Shown: positions 11,965 through 24,233, counted from the first letter of the stretch. The stretch: 64,000 bases of DNA from Closterium sp. NIES-65 (GCA_948144175.1 CANXME010001453.1:3162001-3226000), one strand, 5' to 3'. Numbers and translations are program-made. Notes: generated by a model from the letters alone, not told the origin.

Positions 11965-12394
11965 TTACGATCCAACGATAATGTTGTTGATGGGGATGAA
12001 AATTAGTTTCACAAAGAAGCCGATGAATCCCATGACCACGAACCCAATGGCTGTCCTGGATGCAACTTTCGTGAATTCTGCACGTCATAGACCATAGGAA
12101 AATAAGAATGATGAAATTTGAGCCCTGATAAAGAGCAAGGAAGCTGAACGAAGACGCTCAGTTAGGAATAGCCGAATCGTAACAAAGTAGGTCACAAGGA
12201 ACCTAACTGTGGAGGGAGGAATGACACGATTGCGAGAAATGACGGCGCGGAAGGGGATTGCGAAGTTAATCCGATGTCAGGGCAAAACACGTGAACGGAC
12301 CTTTCCGATCTGGTTTATGACACCGCTTCACTAGTCTGATGCTGTCCTTGGCGAAGTCCTGCACCGGCTTGACGACGTACTCAACAGCCTCCAT
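11965..12394 (-). CDS. SEC61G: SEC61 gamma, small subunit of the ER protein translocon
   Basis: Two short exons, 12394-12301 and 12077-11965, give 68 residues, the usual length of the family. The N terminus reads [18 protein letters not shown] and continues [14 protein letters not shown] across the phase-1 splice junction. The single transmembrane helix and C terminus are the family hallmark: [18 protein letters not shown], then [12 protein letters not shown] and stop. Sec61 gamma is the tail-anchored clamp subunit of the Sec61 channel that moves and inserts nascent proteins at the ER. Similarity to plant, animal and fungal Sec61 gamma is nearly continuous, so the call is secure although both exons are short. 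Confidence 0.97.
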
Positions 12395-13035
12395 TCTCCA
12401 AATTTAAAAAAGATCTGAAAAAATAAACCAAATTACGATCTTGTGATGGTGGCTATGCCGAGGAGGTTCGTGAAAGTAGCTCGGGATATGGCTGTTGCAA
12501 CTAGGTATCTAGAGATCTATAAGAGGAACTGTGCGAATGGCAGTTAGAAACAGGTGAGATTTGCGCAGGCAGGTTGAAGGAACTTCCGAGATCTCCGTCC
12601 GTCGGGTCGGGTTGAATAACTCGTTGCAAGTACTCTCTGTGAATTTCCTCGGTAACAAAATAAGCTCAAGGATTTTCAGAGAAATTTACCTCACGAGAAA
12701 AAAATACAACTCTCAATACATCATTAATTTTGTGAAACAACAACTTAAGTAAGCTCCTCTTTTTGCATTTTAACTTCCTGTCAATTACGGGCTCTTTGCT
12801 CAGGTGCTCATTTGAAGGCTTGGATTGGATTGGAATGGAATGGACCAGAAACACGCCTTTGTCCAATGCACAATCTCCTACACGAACCAATTGGATTTCT
12901 CTAAAAAGCTTCAGGGCATAGTCATTAGGGTGCACACAATACGGTACTAGCCCAGCCAAAACTAAAACAAAATTGACAGAAGCATATCCAGGAGTGGTAC
13001 TGGTGAATCCATAGCTTTTTAATTAACATTCAATC
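12395..13035. other. Spacer between SEC61G and UROD
   Basis: This holds the SEC61G promoter and 5' UTR and the 3' UTR of the uroporphyrinogen decarboxylase gene. No coding similarity or clear repeat was seen. Confidence 0.5.
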
Positions 13036-16000
13036 TTAAGCTTTTGCTACAACAGGCTCCTCGGCGTATTTCAGAGCACGAGTCATTTCAAAGAAGTGCA
13101 AGACGCTCTCCTCTGGTGTCCCCACCAACACGCCGTGGCCCAGGTTGAGAATGTGGCCGCGCGGACCCGCCTTGGCAACACAGCTGTGGGAGAGAGTGAA
13201 TGAGAACGAGGGTAGGGGGGGTATGAAGGGTGGAAAGAAATACGGCAAATCGTTATCGGTAGAATAAAGAACAGAGCATGTCCCCACCACCACGTCATGG
13301 CCCAGGTTGAGAACGTGGCCCTGTGGACCTACCGGTACCTTGCCCTCACACTGTGAGGAACTGAGTTAATGACAACAAGGGTATGGGGGGTACGAGGGGT
13401 GGGAAGAAAGACAGCAAAAACAGATGCACTTCCAGTATACATTTGTTGCAGCAAGTTTCCCACCAATGGATTGTACCTGTCGTGGCATCCTTGGAGGTCA
13501 ACAGCACAGCTGGGTCCACATTCCCTTGCACAGACAGCACTCACAATATGCAGCTCGTGATGCCATAGCAATCACACTCACCGGTGAATAGCATCAGTGA
13601 CGGCGTCCTTGGAGGCGAACAGCACAGCAGGGTCCACATTGCCCTGCACCGACAGCCTCGGCTTCGCACTCCCTCCGGGCCTCGCCCCCAGAGCGCCGTC
13701 GATCCGTGCCCGTGCATCGGCCATGTCAATGGTCCAGTCAACACCAATGACAATCACACAACACCCAAGATCACTCACCGATTGATGGCATCAGTGACAG
13801 CATCCTTGGAGGCGAAGAGCACGGCAGGGTCCACGTTCCCCTGCACCGACAGCCTCAGCTTCGCACTCCCCCCGGAACTCGCCCTCAGAGCGCCGTTAAT
13901 CCTCGCCCGTGCATCAGCCATGTCGATGGTCCAGTCCACTTCGATGACGTCAGCCCCAGTGGTGGCTATGCACCGACAGCACCCACTGTATATCACTCGT
14001 GGTTACAGCGAATCACTCACCGGTGGATGGCATCAGTAACGGCATCCTTGGAGGCGAACAGCACAGCAGGGTCCACGTTGCCCTGCACCGACAGCACTCA
14101 CAGAAAACCTTTGCTATATGCCAGTTAGTTACAGCAAGTTACTCACCGGTGGATGGCGTCAGTAACGGCATCCTTGGAAGCAAACAGCACGGCAGGGTCC
14201 ACGTTGCCCTGCACCGACAGCCTCGGCTTCTCACTCCCCCCAGGGCTCGCCCTCAGAGCGCCATCGATCCTCGCCCGTGCATCGGCCATGTCGATGGTCC
14301 AGTCAACACCGATGACGTCAGCCCCAGTGGTGGCCATGCGCTCCATGAGACCCCCGCTGCCATTGGCGTACAGCACGACTGGCACCGTGGGGTGCTTCGC
14401 CTTCAGCTGGGAGATAACCTGGGGGATGCAGTGAAGGGAAGGAAGGATGCACAGGGACGTTCAAAGAATGAAACCCAGTGGTGGCCATGCGCTCCATGAG
14501 ACCCCCGCTGCCATTGGCATAGAGCAGATAGGCACCATGGGGTGCTTTGCCTTAAGCTGGGAGATAACCTGGGGAATGGGGGACGATGATAAGGGAGGGA
14601 TGCAACAGGGGTTCTAAGGGTGAGCCCCAGTGGTGGCCATGCGCTCCATGAGACCCCCGCTGTCATTGGCGTACAGCACGACTGGGACTGTGGGTTCTGC
14701 TTCAGCTGGGAAATGACCTGGGGGGTGTAGCAAGGGGTGCACCAGGAACTCTCAAGGGGGTGTTTGTGCTCAAGTTTGTGCTGAAGTTTGAGCACAAATA
14801 GCACATAGCACAGCTGTCGAGCGCTCACCTGAATGATGTAAGGCTTGGCCCACTCGTCCCACAAGTCAGGGGGGACAGCATTACGAATGGCACAATATTT
14901 CTCATATAGTGAACTGCACAGTGGGCTTGAGGGCTCACTAGAATGATGTACGGCTTGGCCCATTCGACCCACTGGTCGGGCGGCGAAATCACACACGGCA
15001 CGGTTCGCCCCACATAGCACACTAGTTCACCTGAATGATGTACGGCTCGACCCACTCGTCCCACGGGCCGGGCGGCAGCATTACGAATGGCACAATATTT
15101 CTCATATAGTGAACTGCACAGTGGGCTTGAGCGCTCACCTGGATGATGTACGGCTTGGCCCACTCGTCCCACTGGTCGGGCGGCAGCTGGCCGTCCCACT
15201 GGTCGGGCGGCAGCTGGCCGCCCCACAAGTCAAACACCTGGATGCACTGCAACTGGGTGACCTGATGGTAGGTATAGGCGCCTTTGCTCCACACTGAACG
15301 GGGCTAGGCTCTCACCTCGAATACATATGGATTGGCCCACTCGTCTCACTGGTCGGTGACAGCTTCAAGCACTGCACGGATATTCCTCCCACAGAAGACC
15401 AGTTAAGCGCTCACCTGAATGTGGCTTGGCCCACTCGACCCACTGGTCGGAGATAGCAGCTCTAAGAACGGCACTGGTTTACCTCATAGAGCACAGCAGT
15501 CGAGCTCTTTCTCACCTGGATGATGTACGGCTTGGCCCATTCGTCCCACTGGTCGGGCGGCAGCTGGCCGCCCCACGAGTCAAAGACCTGGATGCACTGC
15601 GCGCCGGCGTCCACTTGGAACGCGGCATATGTTGCGATCTCATTGGCCAGGTGCTGCAGGATCGCGCGCAGCACGTCCGGCGCGCTGTGGATCATGCCCT
15701 TGATCTTGGTGTACGTACGCGTGGTGCCGCCCTCCACACAGTACGTCGCCAGCGTCCACGGCGCCCCCACAAAGCCCAGGAGAGCGGCCGTGCCCTCGAT
15801 CTGCCAGAAGAGGGGGCAGGAGGAAGGGGAAAGAGGGAAGGCGAAAGGAACGAAGGCACGTCAGGCGCGGGGAAGAAGGGTTGGGGGAACGGGGGAAGGG
15901 GGGAGGCTGGGAAGGGGGGGAGGGGGGGAGAGGGGAAGGAGGGACAGCGGGGAGGGGAAGGAATGGAACAGAGGCACGTGTGGCGCGCTCTGATTCATGG

Positions 16001-17469
16001 CGTTGACCTCACGTAGTTTCCCCCCACTCACACCGCCCCCATCTCCCCCTCTCCCCTCCCTTGTCCGCTTTTTCATATACCAACGCATATGCTTCCCAAA
16101 TTGCCGCAGTGACTCATATACAGAGGGCAGCTTTTCCAGCTGCATGGCTACCACCGCCTTGAGACCCTCGCAACTTTTCCCCTGCCCCCACCCTACCCCT
16201 CTCCCCTCCCCCTCTCCCCTCCCCCTTCCCACACTACCCGCCCCCGTCCCCACCCTACCGCTCTTCCTTCCCCTCCCCCATCCTACCGACAACTCCCGAC
16301 GCTATCTCCCCTTCCGACGCTATCTCCCCTTCCGACGCTACCCTCCCCTCCCCCAGTTCCCCCTCAACGTTCCCTCCCACGCACCTCTTTCCGAATCTGC
16401 CTCAGCGACTCATCAACGAAGTGCAGCTTGTCCAGCTGAACCGGCGTTAACGCCTTGAGATCCTCCGTCGTCCTAATGGGGCTGTCTATAATGGGGCCCT
16501 TGTTCTCGTCGATCTCGAACGGAATACCCATCGCATCCAACGGCGTCAGAATGTCCGAGAACAGGATCACGCCGTCGGGCTTGAACGCGCGCCACGGCTG
16601 CAGGGTAATTTCGACGATTAGATCCGTCGTCTCGGAACGTTCGCGGAAAGAGGGATGGTTCTTGGAGAGCTTCTGGTACGCAGCCATGTAGCGGCCCGCT
16701 TGGCGCATCATCCAGGCGGGCGGGCGCGGAATGGCCTCCCCGCGCGCGGCGCGCACCAGCAGGGGCTCGTCCGCTGGAAGGGGAAAAGGGATGGAGGGGA
16801 TACGTTGTGATACCATAAGGAAAGTCCCTGATCCAGGAGTCAGGCACACGCGGGGGACGCAGAATGGATTTTCCACGGCCGCCCACGCTAGTGTCTATCA
16901 CGGACCGACCAAGGTGAATGTTGGAATTCATAAGTTTCCTGTACCTCGTGCGCTAGACACATTGCAGCAAGTATTTTTTGCGTTGTGGAAGAAGCAAGGC
17001 ACATCAACACCTGCGAGGCATTGCAAGAGGCATTGTCGGGTCTGGGTTGACTTCAGGAAATCAGTTGGAAGGCACACATATCAGCGTCGCTTACCTGACG
17101 CCCTGGGCTGCACGGCCCGCCTCTGCGAAGCATTGCAGGAGACGGATTGGGTCGTGAGGGTTCGGCAGGCAGCGCCGTGGAGCTCGGAGCCTGCGAAGGA
17201 CACGGCGGGTTGACTATCATTGACTATCAGCGTCGCTTACCTGACGCCCTGGGCTGCACGGCCTGCCTCTGCGAAGCATTGCAGGAGACGGATTGGGTCG
17301 TGAGGGTTCGGCAGGCAGCGCCGTGGAGCTCGGAGCCTGCGAAGGACACGGCGAATTTCGCGCTGGTCGCCGTCACTGGTGATCGGGATGATTGCGCGAT
17401 GGTGCCGACGTGGCTCTGCATGCTGATTGGACGAGGGCGAGACAGGGAGCACAGAAATGGAAATGCCAC
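13036..17469 (-). CDS. HEME: Uroporphyrinogen decarboxylase, plastid-targeted
   Basis: Five exons, 17469-17241, 16773-16385, 15800-15516, 14418-14147 and 13183-13036, join in phase to 440 residues. The enzyme decarboxylates the four acetate side chains of uroporphyrinogen III to coproporphyrinogen III in heme and chlorophyll synthesis. Exon 1 (about 76 residues) is Ser/Ala/Thr-rich with Arg and few acidic residues, like a chloroplast transit peptide; an internal Met at codon 17 is an alternative start. The mature part carries [13 protein letters not shown] (first signature), [13 protein letters not shown] with the catalytic Asp, [16 protein letters not shown] (second signature), and the late NLGHGV histidine. 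Introns 1, 3 and 4 contain diverged copies of the flanking exon ends. Confidence 0.96.
13184..14146 (-). repeat. Tandem exon-end copies in UROD intron 4
   Basis: After the donor of exon 4 there are four diverged copies of that exon's tail at about 14024-14090, 13782-13960, 13582-13755 and 13455-13530. They encode variants of [19 protein letters not shown], and three end in a GTGAGT-type donor. Next, at about 13259-13345, comes one degraded copy of the head of exon 5 ([14 protein letters not shown]). None is a complete exon with both splice sites, so they are best read as intronic copies. Confidence 0.85.
14419..15515 (-). repeat. Tandem exon-end copies in UROD intron 3
   Basis: About six copies of the tail of exon 3 (variants of [15 protein letters not shown] followed by GTGAG) lie between about 15450 and 14827. 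One at 15135-15237 is longer and internally triplicated. They are followed by two copies of the head of exon 4 at about 14720-14620 and 14570-14480, each with its CAG acceptor. Copies differ by substitutions and small indels, so they are not exact assembly duplicates. Confidence 0.85.
17089..17352 (-). repeat. Duplicated tail of UROD exon 1
   Basis: A near-identical segment of about 120 bp occurs twice with a 136-bp offset. It contains the last third of the transit-peptide exon and the donor GTAAGC. The copy attached to the full exon is taken as functional. Confidence 0.85.
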
Positions 17470-18476
17470 ACGATAAATCTTGTACTAGCGACGCAGCCGT
17501 TGGACGCGTTGTCGCTACATTCCATCCGAGCAATTTTGCATCGTAAACATTCCGTCGAGCGAACATTAACGATATATTGTGACATACGAAGAGGCACTCC
17601 CGTTCTAATGCGCAGAAACGTACAGCTGAGAGGTCGATGTGGCGGCCATGGTTCCAAGGAAGCGCGTTAGCGACGCTGCAAGTCCAATGCAGCACTGCAA
17701 ATCCTGTCACACGCGAAGGAGTAATATGCGTGGAATTCGGAGCAGGCGTAGCGCCTGGACTCGTGCGTAAACAACTAGCTTCCCTGAAAATGGCTCCGGA
17801 AATTCCAGTTCACACAGAAATCAGAAATCATTGAGAGGAAACCAGAATTGGGATTTCCTTGATCAGCCAGCTAGGCGCACTGCTGATAGAACTTGGATGG
17901 ATGTTGCTGCGCCCTACAACGCTGACTAGGAATGTTGGCTGTGCTGGATGGCCCATGCTGACGTCGTCAACCAGCGCCTATTGGGCAATGTGATTCCCCG
18001 TGTCTAGAGCATCGAGCGAGTGGGGTTCCTCCAAATTCCAGGGATTCAGGACAAAACCCGACCTGTGCCATACGGGCTTATAAACTGCTTCGCCATGTGT
18101 AAACGTGTGTGTACTAGCTCATTTACAAAACTTTTGGTGGATCTTGCATGTTGTAGTCATCCGTAATCAAAATGGCAATATACACAAGCCAGGAAAAGCA
18201 CAGCAGCACAGCAAGACAAACCCCTTGCCACGTCTTCACGTTACTCGAAACCATTATTCCTAGCTGTCTCCTTGCTCACACACCCATGGCATGCCCTCTG
18301 GGATCCACAAAAAAACGCCAAGCACATATCACTGAACGTTACAACGCCAGTCAGGCACCCATGGTGATCCACCACCCACACACATGGTTCCCCTAAGCCA
18401 GTGCATGTGCCATGGCTGCACAAAAATTGCTGCTTGGCTTGCCCTTGCTCACCGGCCGCAACCAGCCTCTCCTTGT
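17470..18476. other. Spacer between UROD and CBSX6
   Basis: The UROD promoter region and the 3' flank of CBSX6 lie here. Apart from a degraded copy of the CBSX6 C terminus near 18290-18430, I see no gene. Confidence 0.5.
18290..18430 (-). pseudogene. Degraded extra copy of the CBSX6 last-exon tail
   Basis: The minus strand encodes CVWVVDHHGCLTGVVTFSDM, a clear relative of VWVVDDHGCPTGGVTFSDM in the real last exon 180 bp upstream. It lies beyond the stop codon and out of the gene, so it is a 3' tandem duplication remnant. Confidence 0.8.
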
Positions 18477-21400
18477 TCATGCACCCATCGCATGCACTCT
18501 AGGATCCACCAAAAACGCCGAAATCATATCGCTGAATGTAACCCCGCCAGTCGGGCACCCATGGTCATCCACCACCCACACGCGGTGGTTCCTGTGAGCC
18601 AATGCCTGCGCCATAGCTGCACAGAGATTGCTACTCGGCTTGCACTTGCTCACCGGCCTCATACGGCCTTTCTTAATGGATGGAGAAGCAGCAGCAGATG
18701 ACGACGCAGCAGAAGCAGCACCAGCAATTTCGGAATTAGCTTCAACCTTCACTTGCTGTTGCTGCTGCTCCTGCAGCTCCTGCTGCTCCTGCTTCTGCTG
18801 CACCAGTTTCAGCTGCTCGCCCCTCTCCCTGCTTTTCCAGTACCTCTCAGTGGCCGGCACTGCCAGCAGCAGATCCTGCACCGTCATGCCGCGCAGATTC
18901 CGGGCGGCGAACTGCGCAGTGCAGCCGCGCAGATCCACACTCGACAGCTGCCCCACCAGCTTGCCAGGAGGGAAAGAGGCGGCAGCACTGGCAGGATTGG
19001 CAGCTGACGAGCCGTGAGTTGACTGGGTTGACTTGGAGGAAGAGGGGGTGGTGCGGTCAGCGAATGGGTCGACCACTGCCAATGCATTGACATCCCCTGG
19101 GAAGGGAAGGGCAGTGGGACGGGGAGAGGAGGGGATAGAGAGGGGAGAGGAGGAAGAGGGGGTGGTGAGTTCAGGGAAAGGGTAGACCACTCCCAATGCA
19201 TTGACAACTCCTTAGGACGTGAGGGCTGTGGGACAAAGCAAGGAAAGAGGGGTAAGGGAGGGGAGGGGTAAGGCAGGTGAAGCGAGGGTGGATGACGTGG
19301 AAACACAGGGGGGATGATGGAAGAAGAAGACAGAGGACACAAACGGGGGGGAGTGCGACAAGATTATCAAACGGCACATATGCATACACAGAAATGGCAC
19401 ATATGCATACACAGAAACGGAACATATTCATACACAGAAACGGCACATATGCATACACAGAAACGGCACATATGCATACACAGAAACGGCACATATGCAT
19501 ACACAGAAACGGCACATATGCATACACAGAAACGGCACATATGCATACACAGAAACGGCACATATGCATACACAGAAACGGCACATATGCATACACAGAA
19601 ACGGCACATATGCATACACAGAAACGGCACATATGCATACACAGAAACGGCACATATGCACACACAGAAACGGCACATATGCATACACAGAAACGGCACA
19701 TATGCATACACAGGAACGGCACATATGCATACACAGAAACGGCACATATGCATACACAGAAACGGCACATATTCATACACAGAAACGGCACATATGCATA
19801 CACAGAAACGGCACATATGCATACACAGAAACGGCACATATGCATACACAGAAACTGCACATATGCATACACAGAAACGGCACATATGCATACACAGAAA
19901 CGGCACATATGCATACACAGAAAAGGCACATATGCATACACAGAAACTGAACATATGCATACACAGAAACTGAACATATGCATACACAGAAACTGCACAT
20001 ATGCATACACAGAAACTGAACATATGCATACACAGAAACGGCACATATGCATACACAGAAACGGCACATATGCATACGCATATGTATTCTCAAACACACA
20101 CAGATCAGACTTATATAGCCTCACGCTGACTAACTCACCAGCAGACGACTGCAAGAGCTGCAGAGCCTCATACGCGTTGTCAGAGCACTTTACTGTGACA
20201 ATCCGGGAGTGAACGAGCCCTAAATCGAGGAGGCTTTTAGAGGGTACAGGCTCCAACTGAGGCGCTCTGTCAAGCAGCCACCTCGCCACGTCAGTCTGAG
20301 TCAGCACGCAGAAATGAGGGCAGAAAAACTTTCGGGAGGGCGTGCAGCTGCCCCCCGGGCAGCGGACGCTGGGGGAGGGGGAGGCGCGGTGGAAAGCGGT
20401 GGTAATGGAATGGTTGGACGAGAGGGCGTTAGCGGGAGTGGTGGGAAGGATGGTAGGAATGGCAAGAGAGACGTTGGAATCAGTTGGAGTGGTCGCATAG
20501 GTGGAAGGAGTGAGGGTAGAACCCGTGCCACTGGTTTTCCTCCCTTCCCCCTCCCTCTCCCCCTCCCTCTCCCCCTCCCTCTCCCCCTCCCTCTCCCCCT
20601 CCCTCTTCCCCTCCCTCTTCCCCTCTCTCTTCCCCTCCCTCTTCCCCTCCCTCTCCACTTCGCTCTCACTCTTCCTCTCCCCCTCCCCCTCGCCCTTCTT
20701 CTCCCCCTCCTCTGTCTCCTCCTCATCATCACTTGGAAACGCGCACGAGTAGTGTGTGTTGCACTCCGAAAGCTGTACAGTGCTCCCTGCTTGTTGCGTA
20801 TATTGAGGCTGCTTATAAGGAATCGCATCCGGAACCCCTTGCAGGTGCTCTAACGAGAGAGAGGCGACGCCAGCAGCAAGGGGTTTGTGAGGGAGCTGAG
20901 AGGGGGTGGAGGAGAGAGAGTGAGGGGAGGTGGCGAGTGTGGTGGTGGTGGTGGAGGGAGTGAGGGAGTGGGAGGTGAAGGAGGGGTGAGAGAAGAGGGA
21001 GGAAGAGTTTGAAGTGAGAGAATGGAGAGAGGAGAGGGATGACTGAGAGGGAGGAGCAGAGGTGTGGGACAGGGAGGAGGAGGGAGGAGAGGAGGGAGAG
21101 GGAGTGAGACACGAGGAGGAGTGTGGGGGTTGGAAGGATGGAGAGTGTGGAGACGCACAGTGGATGTTTGTGGACGGAGAGTGGGAGGAAAGGGAGTGAG
21201 ACGGGAGTGGTGCTGCTACCGGTGCGTCGTCTTGCGGAGAGGAGGCAGAGGGGACGGAGGAGGGGCGGGTGTGGATGGGGACGATCAGCCGCTGCACTCC
21301 CTGCGCCATGGGTCGCATGATGGTGTTGATGCTGGATGGGGGAGATAGGGGGAGAGGGGGATGAGGGAAAGACAAGGTGTGGATGGGGACGATCAGCCGC

Positions 21401-24233
21401 TGCACTCCCTGTGCCATGGGACGCATGATGGTGGTGATACTGGGAGAGGTGAAAAGGGGGAGGAGGGGAGACAGTGAAAGGGAAGACACAGAAAGGAGGG
21501 AGGGGGTGGGTGTGAATAGGAACGATCAGGCGCTGCACTCCATGCGCCATGGGACGCATGATGGTGTGGATTCTGGGAGAGGGGGGAAACGGGGAGAGGG
21601 GGGGGGGAAGGAGTAGGATTTGGGAAGAAAAAGGAAGACAGAGTAGGGAATACACATGAAGATTGGTAAAAAAAAAAAGGTGTGGATCAGGACGATTGGG
21701 TGCTGCACTCCCTGCGCCATGGGACGCATGGTGGTGTTGATACTGGTATGTGGAGGGGAGGATTCGGGAAGGGAAGGAGAGACAGTAAAAGGAAAATTTG
21801 ACAAGCTCGAAGCGCCCCACTAGTGGGTTTGGAGAAACCCTACAAGAGTGCAACCTTGGAAGCACACAAATAAGAGGAATGGCAGCTTACGGTGGGTTTG
21901 GAAGAACCCCACTAGAGTGCGACCTTGGAAGCAAACAAATAAGAGGAAGAGCAGCTTACGGTGCGTTCAAGTCAGTGAGCAGCAGCGACAACCCTTCCTC
22001 GCTCGCCCGCACCAGCTGCCCCACTAGCATGCGACCTAAGAAGCACACGAATAAGAGGAGTTGCAGCTTACGACACACCAGGAGGTGGTTTACAGAGCAC
22101 TTGAAGCAGCTTACGGTGGTGCGTTCAAGTCAGTGAGCAGCAGCGACAACCCTTCCTCGCTCGCCCGCACCAGCTGCTCAACTAGCATGCGACCTAAGAA
22201 GCACACGACGAAGAGAGGAACAACAGCCTACGATGCACCTGGAGGTGGTTTACAGGGCAATTAAGGCAGCTTACGGTGCATTCAAGTCAGTGAGCAGCAG
22301 CGACAGCCCTTCCTCGCTCGCCCTCAACAGCTGCCCCACTGGCGTCTCCAACTCACACATGCCACCCTCCCGCCTTCCCCTCTCCCTCCCCGTCTCCTTG
22401 TCCCATTCCTGCTCCTCCTCCCCCTCCTCCTCCCCCTCCCCCTCACCCTCCCCTTCCCCCGCCCCCTCTCCCTTCCCCTCCCCCTCTCCCCCCCCCCTCC
22501 CCCTGCGCCACGTGCAGCAGCAGGTCTACCATGGTGACAGTCCCAATGTACGCCTTATTAGCTGCTGCAGTAAGCGAGAGCGCGTCAGAGTCGTATGGCA
22601 GGGAGAGAATGGTGCGAGCCAGGGAGCCGAGCGCCTGATGGGAAAGGGCATATGGGAGAGGGGAAGGACAGGGGAATGAGAAGGAAGAAACGTGGGAAAC
22701 AGGAGGAGAGGCGGGAGGGGAGGAGAGTTATATGGCAGGGAGAGGATGGACCGAGCCAGGGAGCCGAGAGCCTGATAGGAAAGGGAAGAGGGGAGAGCGG
22801 AAGGATGGGGGAATGAGAAGGAAGAAATAAGGAACCTAATCTTGGGACTGTATCAAAAGCATGTACCACCTAGCGGGGAAAACAGGAAGGACTAAACGGG
22901 TTCGATAGGGGGGACCATGCTGCCTAAATAAGGACGAAACGGGGGAAGCAGCCAGGCCATGCTGGAAACTGCGCGCGTGGGAGCGGGGGAAGTATGTCGC
23001 TGCACTAGGGGAGGAGGTAAGGGGGATGGGGCAGCGGGGGAAGAGGAAAATGGGGAAGGGGAGGGAAGGCAGCGGGGGAGGAGGAATATAGGAAGGGGGA
23101 TGCATACCACAGCAGGAAGAAAGAGCAGGTTGGGGAGAAAAGCGGGGGAAAGAGTACGTGGGAGCTGCTACCAAGTTGTCGTTTAAGCAGGGAGAAGGAG
23201 GGGGGCGAGTGGGGGAGAAGGGGGGGCGAGTAAACGGGAGCTGCTACCAGGCCGTCCTATATGCGAGGAAAAGGAGAGTTGCATACCACAGCAGTGAGGG
23301 GGGAACAGGGAGGAGGAGGGGGGAGGAAGAGCACACGGAAGCTGCTACCAGGTTGCCGTCTACGCGGCGAGCAAAAGAGAGGATAACACATACTGCAGCA
23401 GAGTGGGGAGCAGTCGAGTAAACGGGAGCTGCTACGAGGTCCTCTCGCACCAGAGCTTCGATTGTCTCTGAGTCGCTTTTGAGAATTCTAAAAAGCGAGA
23501 GAAGAAGAGAGAGAGGCATACCGCAGCAGCATGGGGTGCGGTGGAGTAGACGGGAGCTGCTACCAGGTCCTCTCGCACCAGAGCTTCGATTGCCTCTGTA
23601 CACCCACGTTTCGGTAAAAGCACAATCAGCACAAACGCCAACGGAAAAGGTTGGTGGAGTGGGGGGGAAGGGGAGGGGAACAAAGAACGGATGTGAGGAG
23701 GTTTGACCGGCCAGTGAGCCCTCGTTTTGACGCCTGACAGCCTTTGACTTTTAAGTCCACTGAAAAGTCATCTGACGGGTCAGTGAGCCCTGATTTTGAC
23801 GCCTGACGGCCCGACGCCTGACGCTTCACGAAAGTCGTCTCTCTGTTGACGCTTGGGTTGATGTTTGACGGCTGACGCTCATTGTTTGACGCCTGGATAT
23901 CAAGGCTTGGATACTAAGTCTTGAATATCAAGGCTTATATATTAACGTTTAGATGTCAAGGCTTGGATATCAAGGCTTGGATATCAAGGCTTGGATGTCA
24001 AGGCTTGGATGTCATGGCTTGGCTGTTAAGCTGTCGAAAGTCGCCTCGCTTAGACAATTGCCTAAATAGTCGCCTAAGCAGTCGCCTACTAAAAACGTAG
24101 CCGCGGAAAAATAACGAGAGTCCTGATAGTCTGACGCCTTACCGCCGACAGTCGCGGACTCAGGGAATTCGACGAGGCCGAGCTTGCTCCGCACGAGATC
24201 CGCTACCGTGTGCTCCGTTATAATCGCCGCCAT
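18477..24233 (-). CDS. CBSX6: CBS-domain protein, CBSX6 type
   Basis: Five exons: 24233-24143, 23595-23522, 22634-22275, 21331-20139 and 19096-18477, about 778 residues. Plant CBSX6 proteins hold four CBS motifs and are thought to sense adenylates; the exact role is unclear. Matching landmarks are the start MAAIITEHTVADLV, the CBS1 segment EAIEALVREDLVAAPVYST, YIGTVTMVDLLLHVAQ, the CBS2 helix TIMRPMAQGVQRLIVPI, FFCPHFCVLTQTDVARWLL in the third, and the last motif NHRVWVVDDHGCPTGGVTF. Exons 3, 4 and 5 carry long Glu/Gly-, Ser/Pro- and Gln-rich insertions absent from the roughly 425-residue Arabidopsis protein. Exon 3 is out of frame by one base unless the C10 run at 22488-22497 is one base too long; the phases of all other junctions demand this correction, so it is a sequence error or a real lesion. 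Confidence 0.88.
19375..20082. repeat. 23-bp minisatellite in CBSX6 intron 4
   Basis: About 31 copies of a 23-bp unit built around CACATATGCATACACAG, with few substitutions, lie between exons 4 and 5. The unit length is not a multiple of three and it contains no stop, so every frame on both strands is open; the ORFs across it are artefacts of this. The minus-strand frame of exon 4 runs through its donor and the whole array without a stop. Confidence 0.95.
21332..22274 (-). repeat. Tandem exon-end copies in CBSX6 intron 3
   Basis: Two copies of the tail of exon 3 (QLVRASEEGLSLLLTDLNA plus a donor) lie at about 22105-22190 and 21960-22040. A shorter repeat with the TTGGAAGCACACAAATAAGAG motif follows at 21800-21960. 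Then come three extra copies of the head of exon 4 (TIMRPMAQGVQRLIVPI and variants, each preceded by an acceptor) at about 21760-21690, 21570-21520 and 21445-21375. Confidence 0.85.
22635..23521 (-). repeat. Tandem exon-end copies in CBSX6 intron 2
   Basis: Copies of exon 2 (EALVREDLVAAPVYSTAPH and increasingly degraded versions) occur at about 23470-23400, 23360, 23250, 23170 and 22920. One copy of the head of exon 3 with its acceptor (ALGSLARSILSLP) lies at about 22780-22735. Confidence 0.8.
23596..24142. repeat. Short repeats in CBSX6 intron 1
   Basis: The intron carries a duplicated GTCAGTGAGCCCT segment near 23710-23800. An irregular array of AAGGCTTGGATATC-type units lies at about 23885-24025. 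No exon similarity was recognised here. Confidence 0.7.

Noticed and set aside
13036-17469. UROD as a pseudogene because of its many broken exon copies
   Set aside because: One complete, in-phase set of five exons with all signatures exists; the broken copies lie in its introns.
19277-20212. Plus-strand ORF with HMHTQKRHICIHRNGTYAYTE repeats
   Set aside because: It lies over the 23-bp minisatellite in a CBSX6 intron and is open in all six frames.
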